From contig NZ_FZQY01000001.1 in NCBI RefSeq assembly GCF_900199585.1, forward strand, positions 36,070 through 100,069: a DNA stretch of 64,000 nt. Direction: 5' to 3'. The notes beneath the pieces were generated by a model. That model was given only the letters and a program-made list of their open reading frames with translations, made no database searches and had not been told where the DNA came from. Positions 1 to 7,673 of this stretch are shown here, in pieces (within the stretch, counting starts at the first letter, position 1; each line of letters opens with the position of its first letter). The position numbers and the translations under genes were made by a program. This stretch comes from Helicobacter sp. 'house sparrow 1' (GTDB lineage: Bacteria > Campylobacterota > Campylobacteria > Campylobacterales > Helicobacteraceae).

Positions 1-2496
1 ATCCAAGCAACTGGAGGATATAAATCAGATAGTGGCCCAAAATCAAAGAATGTGAATACTATTACTTTTAATGGTGGGACAAATATAATCAATGGACAAG
101 TTCTTGCAGTGCGATATCTAGGCAAATATGGTAATACTTTGAATATACAAAATGCCAGTTTAACTATAAATAGTAAGTCAGAAGGAACAACAATTGGTAA
201 TAATGATGATAAAGTAACTCTCACAGGTTCAATTGTTGCAAATGCAAAAGGCTTTAGTGTGATTAATTTTGAAGGAGAGAGATCTTCTTTAAATCTACAA
301 CAACAAAGTCAAAGTGGAGCTGGAGCACAGGCTAGAACACAGACAGTTGGAGAAATTATTAATAATAGTGATGAGAGCACCACGACATTGAATTTCAATG
401 CTAAACAAGCGGATGTCTATGGAAATATTATTAATAAAAAAGGAGCTACTTATCTCAATTTCAATGCTTCTAACGCTACTTTAGATGGAGAAGTTCAGGC
501 ACAGGCTGGAACACTTAATCTTTCTTTTAGTAACGATGCTTCTTTTAAAGCAACAAAAATTACAACAGAAAGTGGCGTAACTACAAATCTTGATATCTAT
601 AATAACCAAGCTACATTAAGTGGAGATTTAGATTTCAAAGGAACACTTAAGCTTAGTTTCTTTGATAACTCTGCTTTAAACCTTACAGGAGGCACTGCTA
701 CTAAAACAATTAGTAATCTTACCACTGTTGGTGATGGAGTGATTAATCTATCAGGCCAAACAAGATGGCAAGAAGATTTAGTTTCAAAAGATAGTTTCCA
801 AACTTTAGAAATTAGTAGTCTAAGTGCTAATAGACCTCTAAGTTTTATTGTTCATGTAAATCCAAATGCAACTGGAGATCAAACTACTAAATCAGATAGA
901 ATCATCATTGAAGGAAATAGCGCAAATAGTAGTAAAACTCATTACCTAGGAGTGATGGGAAATCCAGATGAGTTGATTGGAAAAGATCTTTATACTCAAG
1001 GAGGTGATAATAACATAGCCCTAGCTACTGTTTCAAATTCCTCAGGAATTACTCTAGAAGCTACAGATTCTATTAATGGCTTTAGTTTAGTTACTTATGA
1101 CTTTACAAAGGAAACTACTAATAAGGATACTCAAAGTGGATCAGGCTATACCACTTATTTCCTAGGATCTGCTAAATCTAATGGTGCATCTTTAGCAAAT
1201 CAATTAGCTAGTGCTTCAGCATTGAGTGCAAATTATGATTTATATCTAGCAAATCTAAATTCTTTAAATAAAAGAATGGGAGAATTAAGAAATAATGCTA
1301 ATTCTCAAGGTGTTTGGATAAGAGTATTTAATGGTATGCAAACTTCTAAATTTGCACTTGAAACAAAGAGTATTTATACTACAATCCAAGCTGGTTATGA
1401 TTATGCATTTGGCTTTAATGGAGCTAATAATTATGTAGGTTTTGCATTAAGCTATGCAAACTCTATGTCTGATACTAAAAGCATTGATGATAGAGCAAAT
1501 AATGGTTTAAGTATGACAAGAGGGATTAAAAGAATTAATTCTAATGCAATGGAATTTGCTATCTATAATGCCTATGTTCAAGATGGAGCTAGTAAAGAGA
1601 GTGGATGGAAGAATGGACTTTATAGCGATAGCATCTTAAAGTTTAGCTACATCACTTCTAAATTAGATCTTTTAGGACAAATAGATACCTATAGCACTAA
1701 TAACTTTGCAGTTACTTTCTCTCAAGAATTAGGTTATAGATTCTTATTTGGAAGTTCTAAAGAAATCTTTATTGATCCTCAAGTAGAAGTGGCATTAGGT
1801 TATTTAAATCAATCTGATTTAAAACAAAAACTAGGTCAAGCAACTTTAGAGGGTATTCAAGATTCTATCTTTACTCTAAGAACTAGAGTAGGATCTAGCT
1901 TTGGATATGACTTTAAAAACTTTACTCAAGATAAGGGCTTTAATTCTAAGATTTATCTAGGAACTTATTTTGTCAATGATTATATTTCTGGTGGAGATGT
2001 ATCTTTAACAGATAAATATAATGCAAAAGTATCACTTTCTCCATTATCAACTACTTCTAGATTTGTTTTAAATGTAGGAACTAATTTCTCCATTAAAGAC
2101 AATCATCGAATCTATTTTGATTTTGAAAGAAGTTTTGGAGGAAAGATTATTACAGATTATCAAGTAAATCTTGGATATAGATATAGCTTTGGTGCTTCAA
2201 AATATACTCCATATAATGGGGTTTCTACAACAGAAATTAAGCAAGTAGAATCTATTAAAGAAATGGCACCAACCAAAGGATTTTATCTACAAGTATTTGA
2301 AAAAGATAAGCTCTCTAAAAAAGAAGAAAATACTCTAAAGAAAATAAAAGATCTTAGAGTTCAAAATAAAGGAAATTCTAAAGTTTATCTAGTAGGTCCA
2401 TTTAACAGTGAGCAGGATGCATCAAAACAAAAAGATCAAATGCAAGGCATATTAAAAGAATTAAATTCAAATGCTAATGTGATTGTAGTGGAATAA
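1..2496 (+). CDS. Autotransporter (type V secretion), 3' part, with SPOR-like C-terminal tail
   Basis: The reading frame is open from the first base of the window, so the start lies outside and only about 831 codons are seen. Residues up to about 400 are a Thr/Asn/Gly-rich passenger with repeated short motifs such as TITFNGGTNIINGQ, typical of a secreted beta-helix. From about base 1210 to 2220 comes a C-terminal autotransporter barrel whose last strand reads GYRYSF. Barrels of this class normally stop there; this one continues for about 85 residues. The last 70 begin GFYLQVFEKDK, later read VYLVGPFNSEQDA, and resemble a SPOR peptidoglycan-binding domain. By family knowledge the passenger is exposed at the cell surface and the tail would face the periplasm. 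A paralogue with nearly the same barrel lies at 60261. The passenger's specific role is not recognisable. Confidence 0.85.
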   Translation: MQATGGYKSDSGPKSKNVNTITFNGGTNIINGQVLAVRYLGKYGNTLNIQNASLTINSKSEGTTIGNNDDKVTLTGSIVANAKGFSVINFEGERSSLNLQQQSQSGAGAQARTQTVGEIINNSDESTTTLNFNAKQADVYGNIINKKGATYLNFNASNATLDGEVQAQAGTLNLSFSNDASFKATKITTESGVTTNLDIYNNQATLSGDLDFKGTLKLSFFDNSALNLTGGTATKTISNLTTVGDGVINLSGQTRWQEDLVSKDSFQTLEISSLSANRPLSFIVHVNPNATGDQTTKSDRIIIEGNSANSSKTHYLGVMGNPDELIGKDLYTQGGDNNIALATVSNSSGITLEATDSINGFSLVTYDFTKETTNKDTQSGSGYTTYFLGSAKSNGASLANQLASASALSANYDLYLANLNSLNKRMGELRNNANSQGVWIRVFNGMQTSKFALETKSIYTTIQAGYDYAFGFNGANNYVGFALSYANSMSDTKSIDDRANNGLSMTRGIKRINSNAMEFAIYNAYVQDGASKESGWKNGLYSDSILKFSYITSKLDLLGQIDTYSTNNFAVTFSQELGYRFLFGSSKEIFIDPQVEVALGYLNQSDLKQKLGQATLEGIQDSIFTLRTRVGSSFGYDFKNFTQDKGFNSKIYLGTYFVNDYISGGDVSLTDKYNAKVSLSPLSTTSRFVLNVGTNFSIKDNHRIYFDFERSFGGKIITDYQVNLGYRYSFGASKYTPYNGVSTTEIKQVESIKEMAPTKGFYLQVFEKDKLSKKEENTLKKIKDLRVQNKGNSKVYLVGPFNSEQDASKQKDQMQGILKELNSNANVIVVE
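1214..2218 (+). repeat. Long direct repeat, copy 1: autotransporter barrel DNA
   Basis: Bases 1214-1466 match 62851-63103, and 1534-2218 match 63156-63840, with only scattered mismatches. Between the two blocks lies a short unrelated stretch (1467-1533 against 63104-63155) that encodes a probable surface loop: SDTKSIDDRANNG here, ASSKSISDQS in the other copy. Near-identity at nucleotide level, including silent positions, points to recent duplication or gene conversion. The two copies are in the same orientation about 61.6 kb apart. Confidence 0.9.
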
Positions 2497-2517
2497 GACT
2501 AGATCTAAAAAATAGTA

Positions 2518-2548
2518 AACCCTAACTCTAAAAATAAGAGTTGGGGTT
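2518..2548 (+). terminator. Hairpin after the autotransporter gene
   Basis: The arms AACCCTAACTC (2518-2528) and GAGTTGGGGTT (2538-2548) pair over 11 bases with one G-U, around a nine-base AT loop, 21 bases after the stop codon. The following run of T is weak, so termination efficiency is uncertain. Confidence 0.65.
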
Positions 2549-2611
2549 ATTTATCAGATAGAAAAACTAAAAGATGCAATGCATCAATGTTCTTTAAAAT
2601 AAAGAGAATCT

Positions 2612-2765
2612 TTCTTTCTCTTGCCACCACTTAATTTTTCTTTTCAAAGATTTTTTTATAAAACAAATTCTTAACAACTTAACATGACAAACAATGCGAC
2701 AATATGCTTTGAAAGTTTTAGTATATTCATAATAGACTCCTATTAAGTGGTGGTAGGAGAGGGAA
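2612..2765 (+). ncRNA. Possible structured RNA closed by a 24-bp stem (unidentified)
   Basis: Bases 2612-2635 and 2742-2765 form a 24-base inverted repeat with a core CCACCACTTAAT / ATTAAGTGGTGG. The four imperfect positions all become G-U pairs in a plus-strand transcript, but would be A-C mismatches in a minus-strand one. A nested stem TTTCAAAG (2642-2649) / CTTTGAAA (2707-2714) extends the fold inward. No open reading frame of note lies here (the gap is 2497-2967). The shape, a long rod with an inner opening, would suit a regulatory RNA, for example 6S-like. A small mobile element with inverted ends is the alternative. I recognise no known family. Confidence 0.35.
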
Positions 2766-2895
2766 AAATAATTATAAATAATAAGCCATTGGTTAAAAAG
2801 AGTTTAAGAGTTGATAATATGGCGCGTATTTTTTATTGTTAAGAGAGTGTCTTGATCTAAAAAATAATACTTTTTTGCATATTAATAATCATAGA

Positions 2896-2909
2896 TTGAT
2901 TTAGATCAA
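2896..2909 (+). promoter_or_regulatory. FNR/CRP-family operator upstream of the globin gene
   Basis: TTGATTTAGATCAA is a perfect TTGAT-N4-ATCAA palindrome, one base longer on each side. An AT-rich -10-like element lies near 2932-2938, so the operator would sit near -41 from a start around 2944, a class II activator position. In Campylobacter the homologous globin gene is controlled by NssR, a member of this regulator family. Its use here is inferred. Confidence 0.6.
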
Positions 2910-2967
2910 TTAGAGACTAATCTTTTTTTGATAAAAATATAAAAAATGAATATCTAAAGGAAAGAAA

Positions 2968-3357
2968 ATGGAACTAGAAAAACAAATCACACAAGAAAAT
3001 ATTGCTAGGTTAATGGATATATTTTATACAAAGATAAGAAAAAATGAACATCTTGCAGATATTTTTAACTCTAAGATAGGTTATGAAGATGAGCAATGGG
3101 AGCATCATAAAGAAAAAATTGGTAGATTTTGGAGACAGATGCTTTTGGGAGAAAATGTCTTTGAAGGACAACCACTAAAGAAGCATTTAGATCTGCCTCC
3201 TTTTCCTAGAGAATTTTTTGGAGTTTGGTTAGAATTGTTTGAGGAGTCCTTAAAAATGATATATGAAGAAGAGGTTGCACAAGAATTCCTTATAAGAGCA
3301 CAGATGATTGCACAAAGATTCCAAGTTGCGATTTATGATATGCAAATCCACTCATAA
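2968..3357 (+). CDS. ctb: Group III truncated haemoglobin (Ctb-like)
   Basis: This 129-residue protein has the length and pattern of group III truncated globins such as Campylobacter jejuni Ctb. MDIFYTKIRKN carries the B-helix tyrosine that contacts bound ligand. The His in QPLKKHLDLPPF is the expected proximal heme ligand, followed by the conserved FGVWLELFEESL helix. Ctb-type globins bind oxygen tightly and are linked to nitrosative stress and microaerobic growth; no membrane segment is seen, so it is cytoplasmic. The start has AAAGGAAAG upstream. The gene stands alone between hairpins, and the FNR-type operator at 2896 suggests control by a Crp/Fnr regulator. Confidence 0.9.
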   Translation: MELEKQITQENIARLMDIFYTKIRKNEHLADIFNSKIGYEDEQWEHHKEKIGRFWRQMLLGENVFEGQPLKKHLDLPPFPREFFGVWLELFEESLKMIYEEEVAQEFLIRAQMIAQRFQVAIYDMQIHS

Positions 3358-3365
3358 TTTTTTTA

Positions 3366-3402
3366 TATACCTATCTTTGAAAGCTTTGATAGGTATATTT
3401 TA
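3366..3402 (+). terminator. Rho-independent terminator after the globin gene
   Basis: Perfect ten-base arms TATACCTATC (3366-3375) and GATAGGTATA (3388-3397) are followed by a short T run. Confidence 0.75.
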
Positions 3403-3513
3403 ACCTTCATTAATTATTTATAACTGATTAGATTCTTTTAAGAAATAAAACTTTCTCCTAATGGTAAAAAATGCTACAATAACCTGCAAACAATAAAATT
3501 TGAGGAGAGAAGA

Positions 3514-5145
3514 GTGGAAGAGTTACAGGCTATTGTTGAGAATCAAATTTTAGAGATTAAAAGTAGGGGAGAGGTTTTTCATCGAGAGATTGATAGGGGG
3601 TTTGTTGATCTTTTTTTGAAAAATTTAAAGTTGCCAAGTACAATGGCAGAAAGTATTATCAATCTTTTGTCAATTAAGAAGCGCACAAGTATTATTTGGT
3701 TGAGCTTATCTGAATGTACAGGGTGTACAGAGAGTTTTTTAAGAAACGAAATTCCAGGTTTTGATTCTTTGATTTTTGAGGTTATAAGTTTAGATTATCA
3801 TGAAGTTTTGAATGCAAGCGCTGGTTTTAATGCAAGACAGGGCATACAAGATGCTCTAAAGGGCGAGTATATTTTGATTGTTGAGGGAAGTGTGTGTGTC
3901 CAAGAGGATTATTTTGCTACTTTTGGAGCAGAAGGGATGAGTGGAAGAGCAGAGCTAAAGCACTTAGCAGATCACGCACTTATGGTATTTGCAGTTGGTA
4001 CATGTTCAAGTTTTGGAGGGGTTCAAGCTGCAGCTCCAAATCCTACAAAAACCGAAGGGATAAGGGATTTTATCGGCCGTGAACTAGTTAATATACCAGG
4101 ATGCCCTCCAAGTGATATCAATATCGTTTTAAATTTACTGTATGCGATTATCTTTAGAAAAGCCCCTCAATTAGATGAACTTATGAGACCAGTATGGGCG
4201 TATGGAAAGACAGTTCATGATAGCTGTGAGCGTAAAGCAAAGTTTGAATCTGGGGATTTCGTGCAGAGTTTTGATGATGAGAAAATGCAAGAAGGGTATT
4301 GTCTTTATAAAGTTGGTTGCAAGGGACCTTATGCATACAATAACTGCCCCAAAGTAAAATTTAACTCAAAGACAAGTTGGCCAATTCAGGCAGGACATGG
4401 TTGTATTGCTTGTAGTGAGCCTAATTTTTGGGATGATTTTGGTGTTTATGAAGAGCCTATGAAAAAACAATATACTTATTTTGCTCGACAAAAAACTTTA
4501 AGAGAACCGATTGAAACTACCCAAAATATCCAAGATTTGTATGCATTTGATAAAGATAATGTTGTAGGAGTTTTTCTTGATACACAAAAAAGTGAGATTA
4601 TTTATCAAGGTAAAAATATTTTACAAACAAGTATTGATACAAATCCAAAAAATCTTTTACAGAACTTGGCTAAGAAAAGTAAGCTTACAGGTAGATTAGT
4701 AGAGAATTATCAAAATTATTTCAAGTCAATTTATGATAGAAATATGCAATTTAGTGATGAGATTACCCTCTCTGATAATCTTGTAGATGTGCTTGGACTT
4801 ACGCATTTTTTGGTGAGTGCAGATGATGAGAAAGAGCCAGCAATGCGACTTGTAAAAGAAGCTTTAAGTTTTACATTTCCTCAAATTAGCGATATGGATT
4901 TTTCTGTAAAAATTCAAGATGAAAAGATTGTGATTGATGCTTCCAAGGGTATGAGATTACCACTTTGTTACATTCTTGGTGGGCTTGATTATGATGGAAT
5001 TGCTTATGGTATGTTGGCAACTCTTTGTAAAAGTATTCGTGAGGGGATTGGAAAATTTTTCGTTGATACCAAGATTGAACAAGTTGTATTGGGTGGAAAT
5101 CTAACACAAAATGCCCTCGTGCAAGAATGGCTGATAAAATCTTAG
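3514..5145 (+). CDS. hydA2: Hydrogenase small-subunit homologue without Tat signal (HydA2/HydE-like)
   Basis: Residues about 60-330 match the iron-sulphur subunit of [NiFe] hydrogenases. They include SECTGCTES (Cys68, Cys71), GTCSSFGG, PGCPPS, HDSCERKAKF, and the distal cluster ligands around GYCLYKVGCKGP and GHGCIACSEPNFWD. The N-terminus lacks the twin-arginine motif found on exported HydA, so the protein should stay in the cytoplasm. A further 210 residues follow that I cannot assign. This matches the second small-subunit-like protein of Campylobacter (HydA2) and the H. pylori protein called HydE, which are needed for hydrogenase activity but are not well understood. Start is GTG at 3514, with GAGGAGAG about six bases upstream and a TACAAT -10 at 3475. 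No large-subunit gene is adjacent. Confidence 0.75.
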   Translation: MEELQAIVENQILEIKSRGEVFHREIDRGFVDLFLKNLKLPSTMAESIINLLSIKKRTSIIWLSLSECTGCTESFLRNEIPGFDSLIFEVISLDYHEVLNASAGFNARQGIQDALKGEYILIVEGSVCVQEDYFATFGAEGMSGRAELKHLADHALMVFAVGTCSSFGGVQAAAPNPTKTEGIRDFIGRELVNIPGCPPSDINIVLNLLYAIIFRKAPQLDELMRPVWAYGKTVHDSCERKAKFESGDFVQSFDDEKMQEGYCLYKVGCKGPYAYNNCPKVKFNSKTSWPIQAGHGCIACSEPNFWDDFGVYEEPMKKQYTYFARQKTLREPIETTQNIQDLYAFDKDNVVGVFLDTQKSEIIYQGKNILQTSIDTNPKNLLQNLAKKSKLTGRLVENYQNYFKSIYDRNMQFSDEITLSDNLVDVLGLTHFLVSADDEKEPAMRLVKEALSFTFPQISDMDFSVKIQDEKIVIDASKGMRLPLCYILGGLDYDGIAYGMLATLCKSIREGIGKFFVDTKIEQVVLGGNLTQNALVQEWLIKS

Positions 5146-6057
5146 ATGAAGCCCATTATTGTTGCAGGGAATGGTCCGTCTTTAGCAAAGATAGATTATG
5201 CAAGGTTACCTAGAGACTTTGATGTCTTTAGGTGTAATCAATTTTATTTTGAGGACAAGTATTTTTTAGGTAAAAAGATTAAGGGTGCATTTTTTAATCC
5301 TGGTTTGTTTTTTGAACAGTATTTCACCCTAAAAAACTTAGTGCTATCAGGGGAATATGAAATTGAGAAATTTTATTGTAGCTTGATGCTTTGGCCTACT
5401 GAGGGAAGAATACTTAGTGATGATTTTCAATTTTTTTACCCTGATGTGACATTAGTCTATAAATTATTCAAAGAATTTCAAGAACTTCATACTTTTTTAA
5501 AATTCAATGATTTGTATTATCACAAGCGCATTACTAGCGGGGTTTTAATGGTCTTGGTTGCTGCGATAATTGGTTATAGGGATATTTTTATCACTGGAAT
5601 TGATTTTTATGAATCTCAAAACTATGTTTTTATTAATAATCAGCCCAATATCTGTAGCTTAGTTCCCTCGTTTTCTTCTGGGGATGTAAAAACACAAAAC
5701 CATACAAAAGATATTGATTTGCAAACCTTGGATTTTGCAAGAAAGTATTTTAATTTAAAGCTTTATTCTATTTCTCCAGAAAGTCCTCTTGATCATTTGC
5801 TAGAAAAGAAATATTTCAATATAGAATTTGAATTGCTAGAAAAAGAGGAGGGATACACCAAGGATATAATGATTCCAGAGAAGAAAAAACCTGTGCATAT
5901 TTTTGCAAATAAAGTAGAGGCATTAAGCTATAAATTAGAAAAAATAGATAATAGATTGGCAAATGTTGAGGAGAGAATTTATATTAATTTTTATATAATC
6001 TTATACAGAGACTTTAAAAACTTTCTTAAGCTGTTATTAAAAAAAATAAAACTTTAA
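5146..6057 (+). CDS. GT42 sialyltransferase, Cst-II-like (intact copy)
   Basis: The protein follows Campylobacter Cst-I/Cst-II (family GT42). It begins with the CMP-sialic-acid-binding IIVAGNGPSLAKIDYARLP, then FDVFRCNQFYFEDKYF, then RITSGVLM and ITGIDFYE, and keeps a catalytic-type His in NHTKDIDLQTLDF. Residue 51 is Asn (AFFNPGLF). In Cst-II, Asn51 goes with bifunctional alpha-2,3/alpha-2,8 activity and Thr51 with alpha-2,3 only, so alpha-2,8 activity is possible but inferred. The basic C-terminus suggests membrane association. The ATG directly follows the hydA2 stop with no clear ribosome site, which suggests coupling. It should transfer sialic acid made by the convergent neuBCA genes onto a surface glycan, most likely lipooligosaccharide. 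Confidence 0.88.
   Translation: MKPIIVAGNGPSLAKIDYARLPRDFDVFRCNQFYFEDKYFLGKKIKGAFFNPGLFFEQYFTLKNLVLSGEYEIEKFYCSLMLWPTEGRILSDDFQFFYPDVTLVYKLFKEFQELHTFLKFNDLYYHKRITSGVLMVLVAAIIGYRDIFITGIDFYESQNYVFINNQPNICSLVPSFSSGDVKTQNHTKDIDLQTLDFARKYFNLKLYSISPESPLDHLLEKKYFNIEFELLEKEEGYTKDIMIPEKKKPVHIFANKVEALSYKLEKIDNRLANVEERIYINFYIILYRDFKNFLKLLLKKIKL
5153..5301 (+). repeat. 149-bp direct repeat, copy 1 (5' cassette of GT42 gene)
   Basis: Bases 5153-5301 equal 6079-6227 except for one A/G difference (Asp to Gly in the protein). Identity stops abruptly at ...TTTTTTAATCCT, after which the two genes are only homologous. This is the pattern of recent gene conversion or cassette duplication. Confidence 0.92.
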
Positions 6058-6068
6058 AGGTAGTCATA

Positions 6069-6997
6069 GTGCAACAATCCATTATTGTTGCAGGGAATGG
6101 TCCGTCTTTAGCAAAGATAGATTATGCAAGGTTACCTAGAGGCTTTGATGTCTTTAGGTGTAATCAATTTTATTTTGAGGACAAGTATTTTTTAGGTAAA
6201 AAGATTAAGGGTGCATTTTTTAATCCTCAAGTTCTTAAGGAACAATATTTCACTCTAAAGTGCCTAAGAGATAGAAAAGAATATGAAGTAGAGGATGTTT
6301 ATTGTAATATTTTTTCTTCTCATTTAGAGAGGGATTTACTCAAAATCTTTCTTTAGACTATTTTCCAGAAGTCAAAAGCACTTACACTTTATTAAGACAA
6401 AATAAAGATTTTAGAGAGCTTTTTGCCTTCTATAATGCATATTATAATCAGCATTTTACTTCAGCTATTGTAATGTTGATTGTTGCTATAGTACAGGGTT
6501 ATAAAGAGATTTATTTGACAGGAATTGATTTTTATGATGGGGGTGGGGTAGATTATGCCTTTAGTGTAAAAAATAAAAAGAATCTACTTGAAGCATTGCC
6601 AACCTTTCGTAAAAAGGATTTTAAAGATAGGGTACATAGCAAAGAATTGGATCTTAAGGCAATAGAAATAGCAAAGAAGATTGAAAAAATTAAAATTTAT
6701 TGTTTAAATCCTAATAGCTTATTGAGTAAGATTGTTCCATTAGCGCCAATAAGGGAGGAATGTTTTATAAAAATAGAAGATAAACCAGAAGATTCCATAA
6801 GAGATTTTGTGCAATTACCAAATCAGTCAAAAGAGATATTAGAAACTAACAAGTTATTTAAAAAATTTAAAATATTTCTAAAACAAGAGGGGTTTTTTGA
6901 TGTTGCAAGTAAAAACTTATTTTTTAGAATTCTTAGAGATTTTGTATTTTTTATAAAGATACTTATGGGATTTGTATTTTTTCTTTTTAGAAGATAA
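6069..6997 (+). pseudogene. Second GT42 sialyltransferase, frameshifted
   Basis: Starting at GTG 6069, the frame encodes the same N-terminal 50 residues as the gene before it, then runs into a stop at 6354-6356 after HLERDLLKIFL. Homology resumes in another frame: NLSLDYFPEVKS, then AIVMLIVAIVQGYKEIYLTGIDFY and VHSKELDLKAIEI with the catalytic-type His, ending at 6997. One added base between about 6307 and 6340 would restore a full-length protein; candidates are the T6 run at 6310-6315 and a G3 run. Every family motif survives, so the break is recent and could be reversible. GT42 genes in Campylobacter are known to switch by such slippage, but a T6 run is short, so plain inactivation is equally possible. 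Confidence 0.85.
6079..6227 (+). repeat. 149-bp direct repeat, copy 2 (5' cassette of GT42 pseudogene)
   Basis: This is the partner of 5153-5301, 926 bases downstream in the same orientation, with a single mismatch. Recombination between the two would delete the intact gene's 3' part and fuse its start to the second gene. Confidence 0.92.
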
Positions 6998-7028
6998 TTA
7001 ATATAAATCTTAAGAATCTTTATATTAA
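6998..7028. terminator. Bidirectional terminator between GT42 and neuA
   Basis: Perfect ten-base arms TTAATATAAA (6998-7007) and TTTATATTAA (7019-7028) lie between converging genes. The neuA stop codon falls inside the right arm. A runs and T runs flank it on either side. Confidence 0.6.
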
Positions 7029-7673
7029 AAAATCTTCCTCTTCATCAATATCTAAAGAATATTTTTCTGGCATTATGTAAGGAATAGGATTGTCATTAAA
7101 GCTTGTGGAGGGGTTAAGGGAACAAGTAAGATTGATATAAATTGCTCCATTGATGCAATAGGTTTGATCAAGATCTTGGCGGCGTATTGTGCTTTGTCCT
7201 TGGATTATATTACAGAGTTGATTTTTCTTGATAGTGCGTATAAAAATAGGATTAATCTTATTTTTATAGACACTTACCAATCCCTTGCAATTAAATTTAA
7301 TAAATTTATCATATGCCATTTTAATATGCATTGCATTTCTTAAAGGAGAGGTTGGTTGCAATAAGATCAAAACATCAAAATTCTTTCCTATTGAAGAAAA
7401 CTTACTTAAGGATTCTAAAACACAATCAATGCTTTTACTTTTATCTTGAGCGCTTTCTTTGCTTCTTAAAAATGGGACACTTGCACCATAACTCTTAGCA
7501 ATATCTGCATACTCTTGGCTATCAGTACATACAAAAACTTCATCACAAACACCACTTTGTAGGGCACTTTCTATGGTATGTGCCATCAAGGGTTTGCCTT
7601 TGAAGGGTTTTATATTTTTGTCTTTTACGCCCTTGCTACCACTGCGAGCAGGAATTAATGCCAAAACTTTCAT
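7020..7673 (-). CDS. neuA: CMP-N-acetylneuraminate cytidylyltransferase
   Basis: 217 residues, as usual for bacterial NeuA. The start MKVLALIPARSGSKGVKDKN is the nucleotide-binding signature of CMP-sugar synthetases. LILLQPTSPLRNAMHI and the C-terminal SLDIDEEEDF, with the acidic metal ligands, also fit. The enzyme activates sialic acid with CTP to the CMP-sugar donor used by GT42 transferases. Its ATG overlaps the neuC stop by four bases (ATGA). The order neuB-neuC-neuA beside Cst-type genes favours N-acetylneuraminic acid over legionaminic acid, whose synthetases are relatives. Confidence 0.87.
   Translation of the reverse strand: MKVLALIPARSGSKGVKDKNIKPFKGKPLMAHTIESALQSGVCDEVFVCTDSQEYADIAKSYGASVPFLRSKESAQDKSKSIDCVLESLSKFSSIGKNFDVLILLQPTSPLRNAMHIKMAYDKFIKFNCKGLVSVYKNKINPIFIRTIKKNQLCNIIQGQSTIRRQDLDQTYCINGAIYINLTCSLNPSTSFNDNPIPYIMPEKYSLDIDEEEDFLI

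Noticed and set aside
1..2496. The two window-end autotransporters as the same gene seen twice by circularity or misassembly
   Set aside because: Passengers differ widely and the C-terminal tails differ in sequence, so they are distinct paralogues. An assembly error within the near-identical barrel blocks cannot be excluded without reads.
3894..4082. Short frames on either strand inside hydA2, fliF, dxs, topA and other large genes
   Set aside because: They are shadows of the real genes, without ribosome sites or family motifs.
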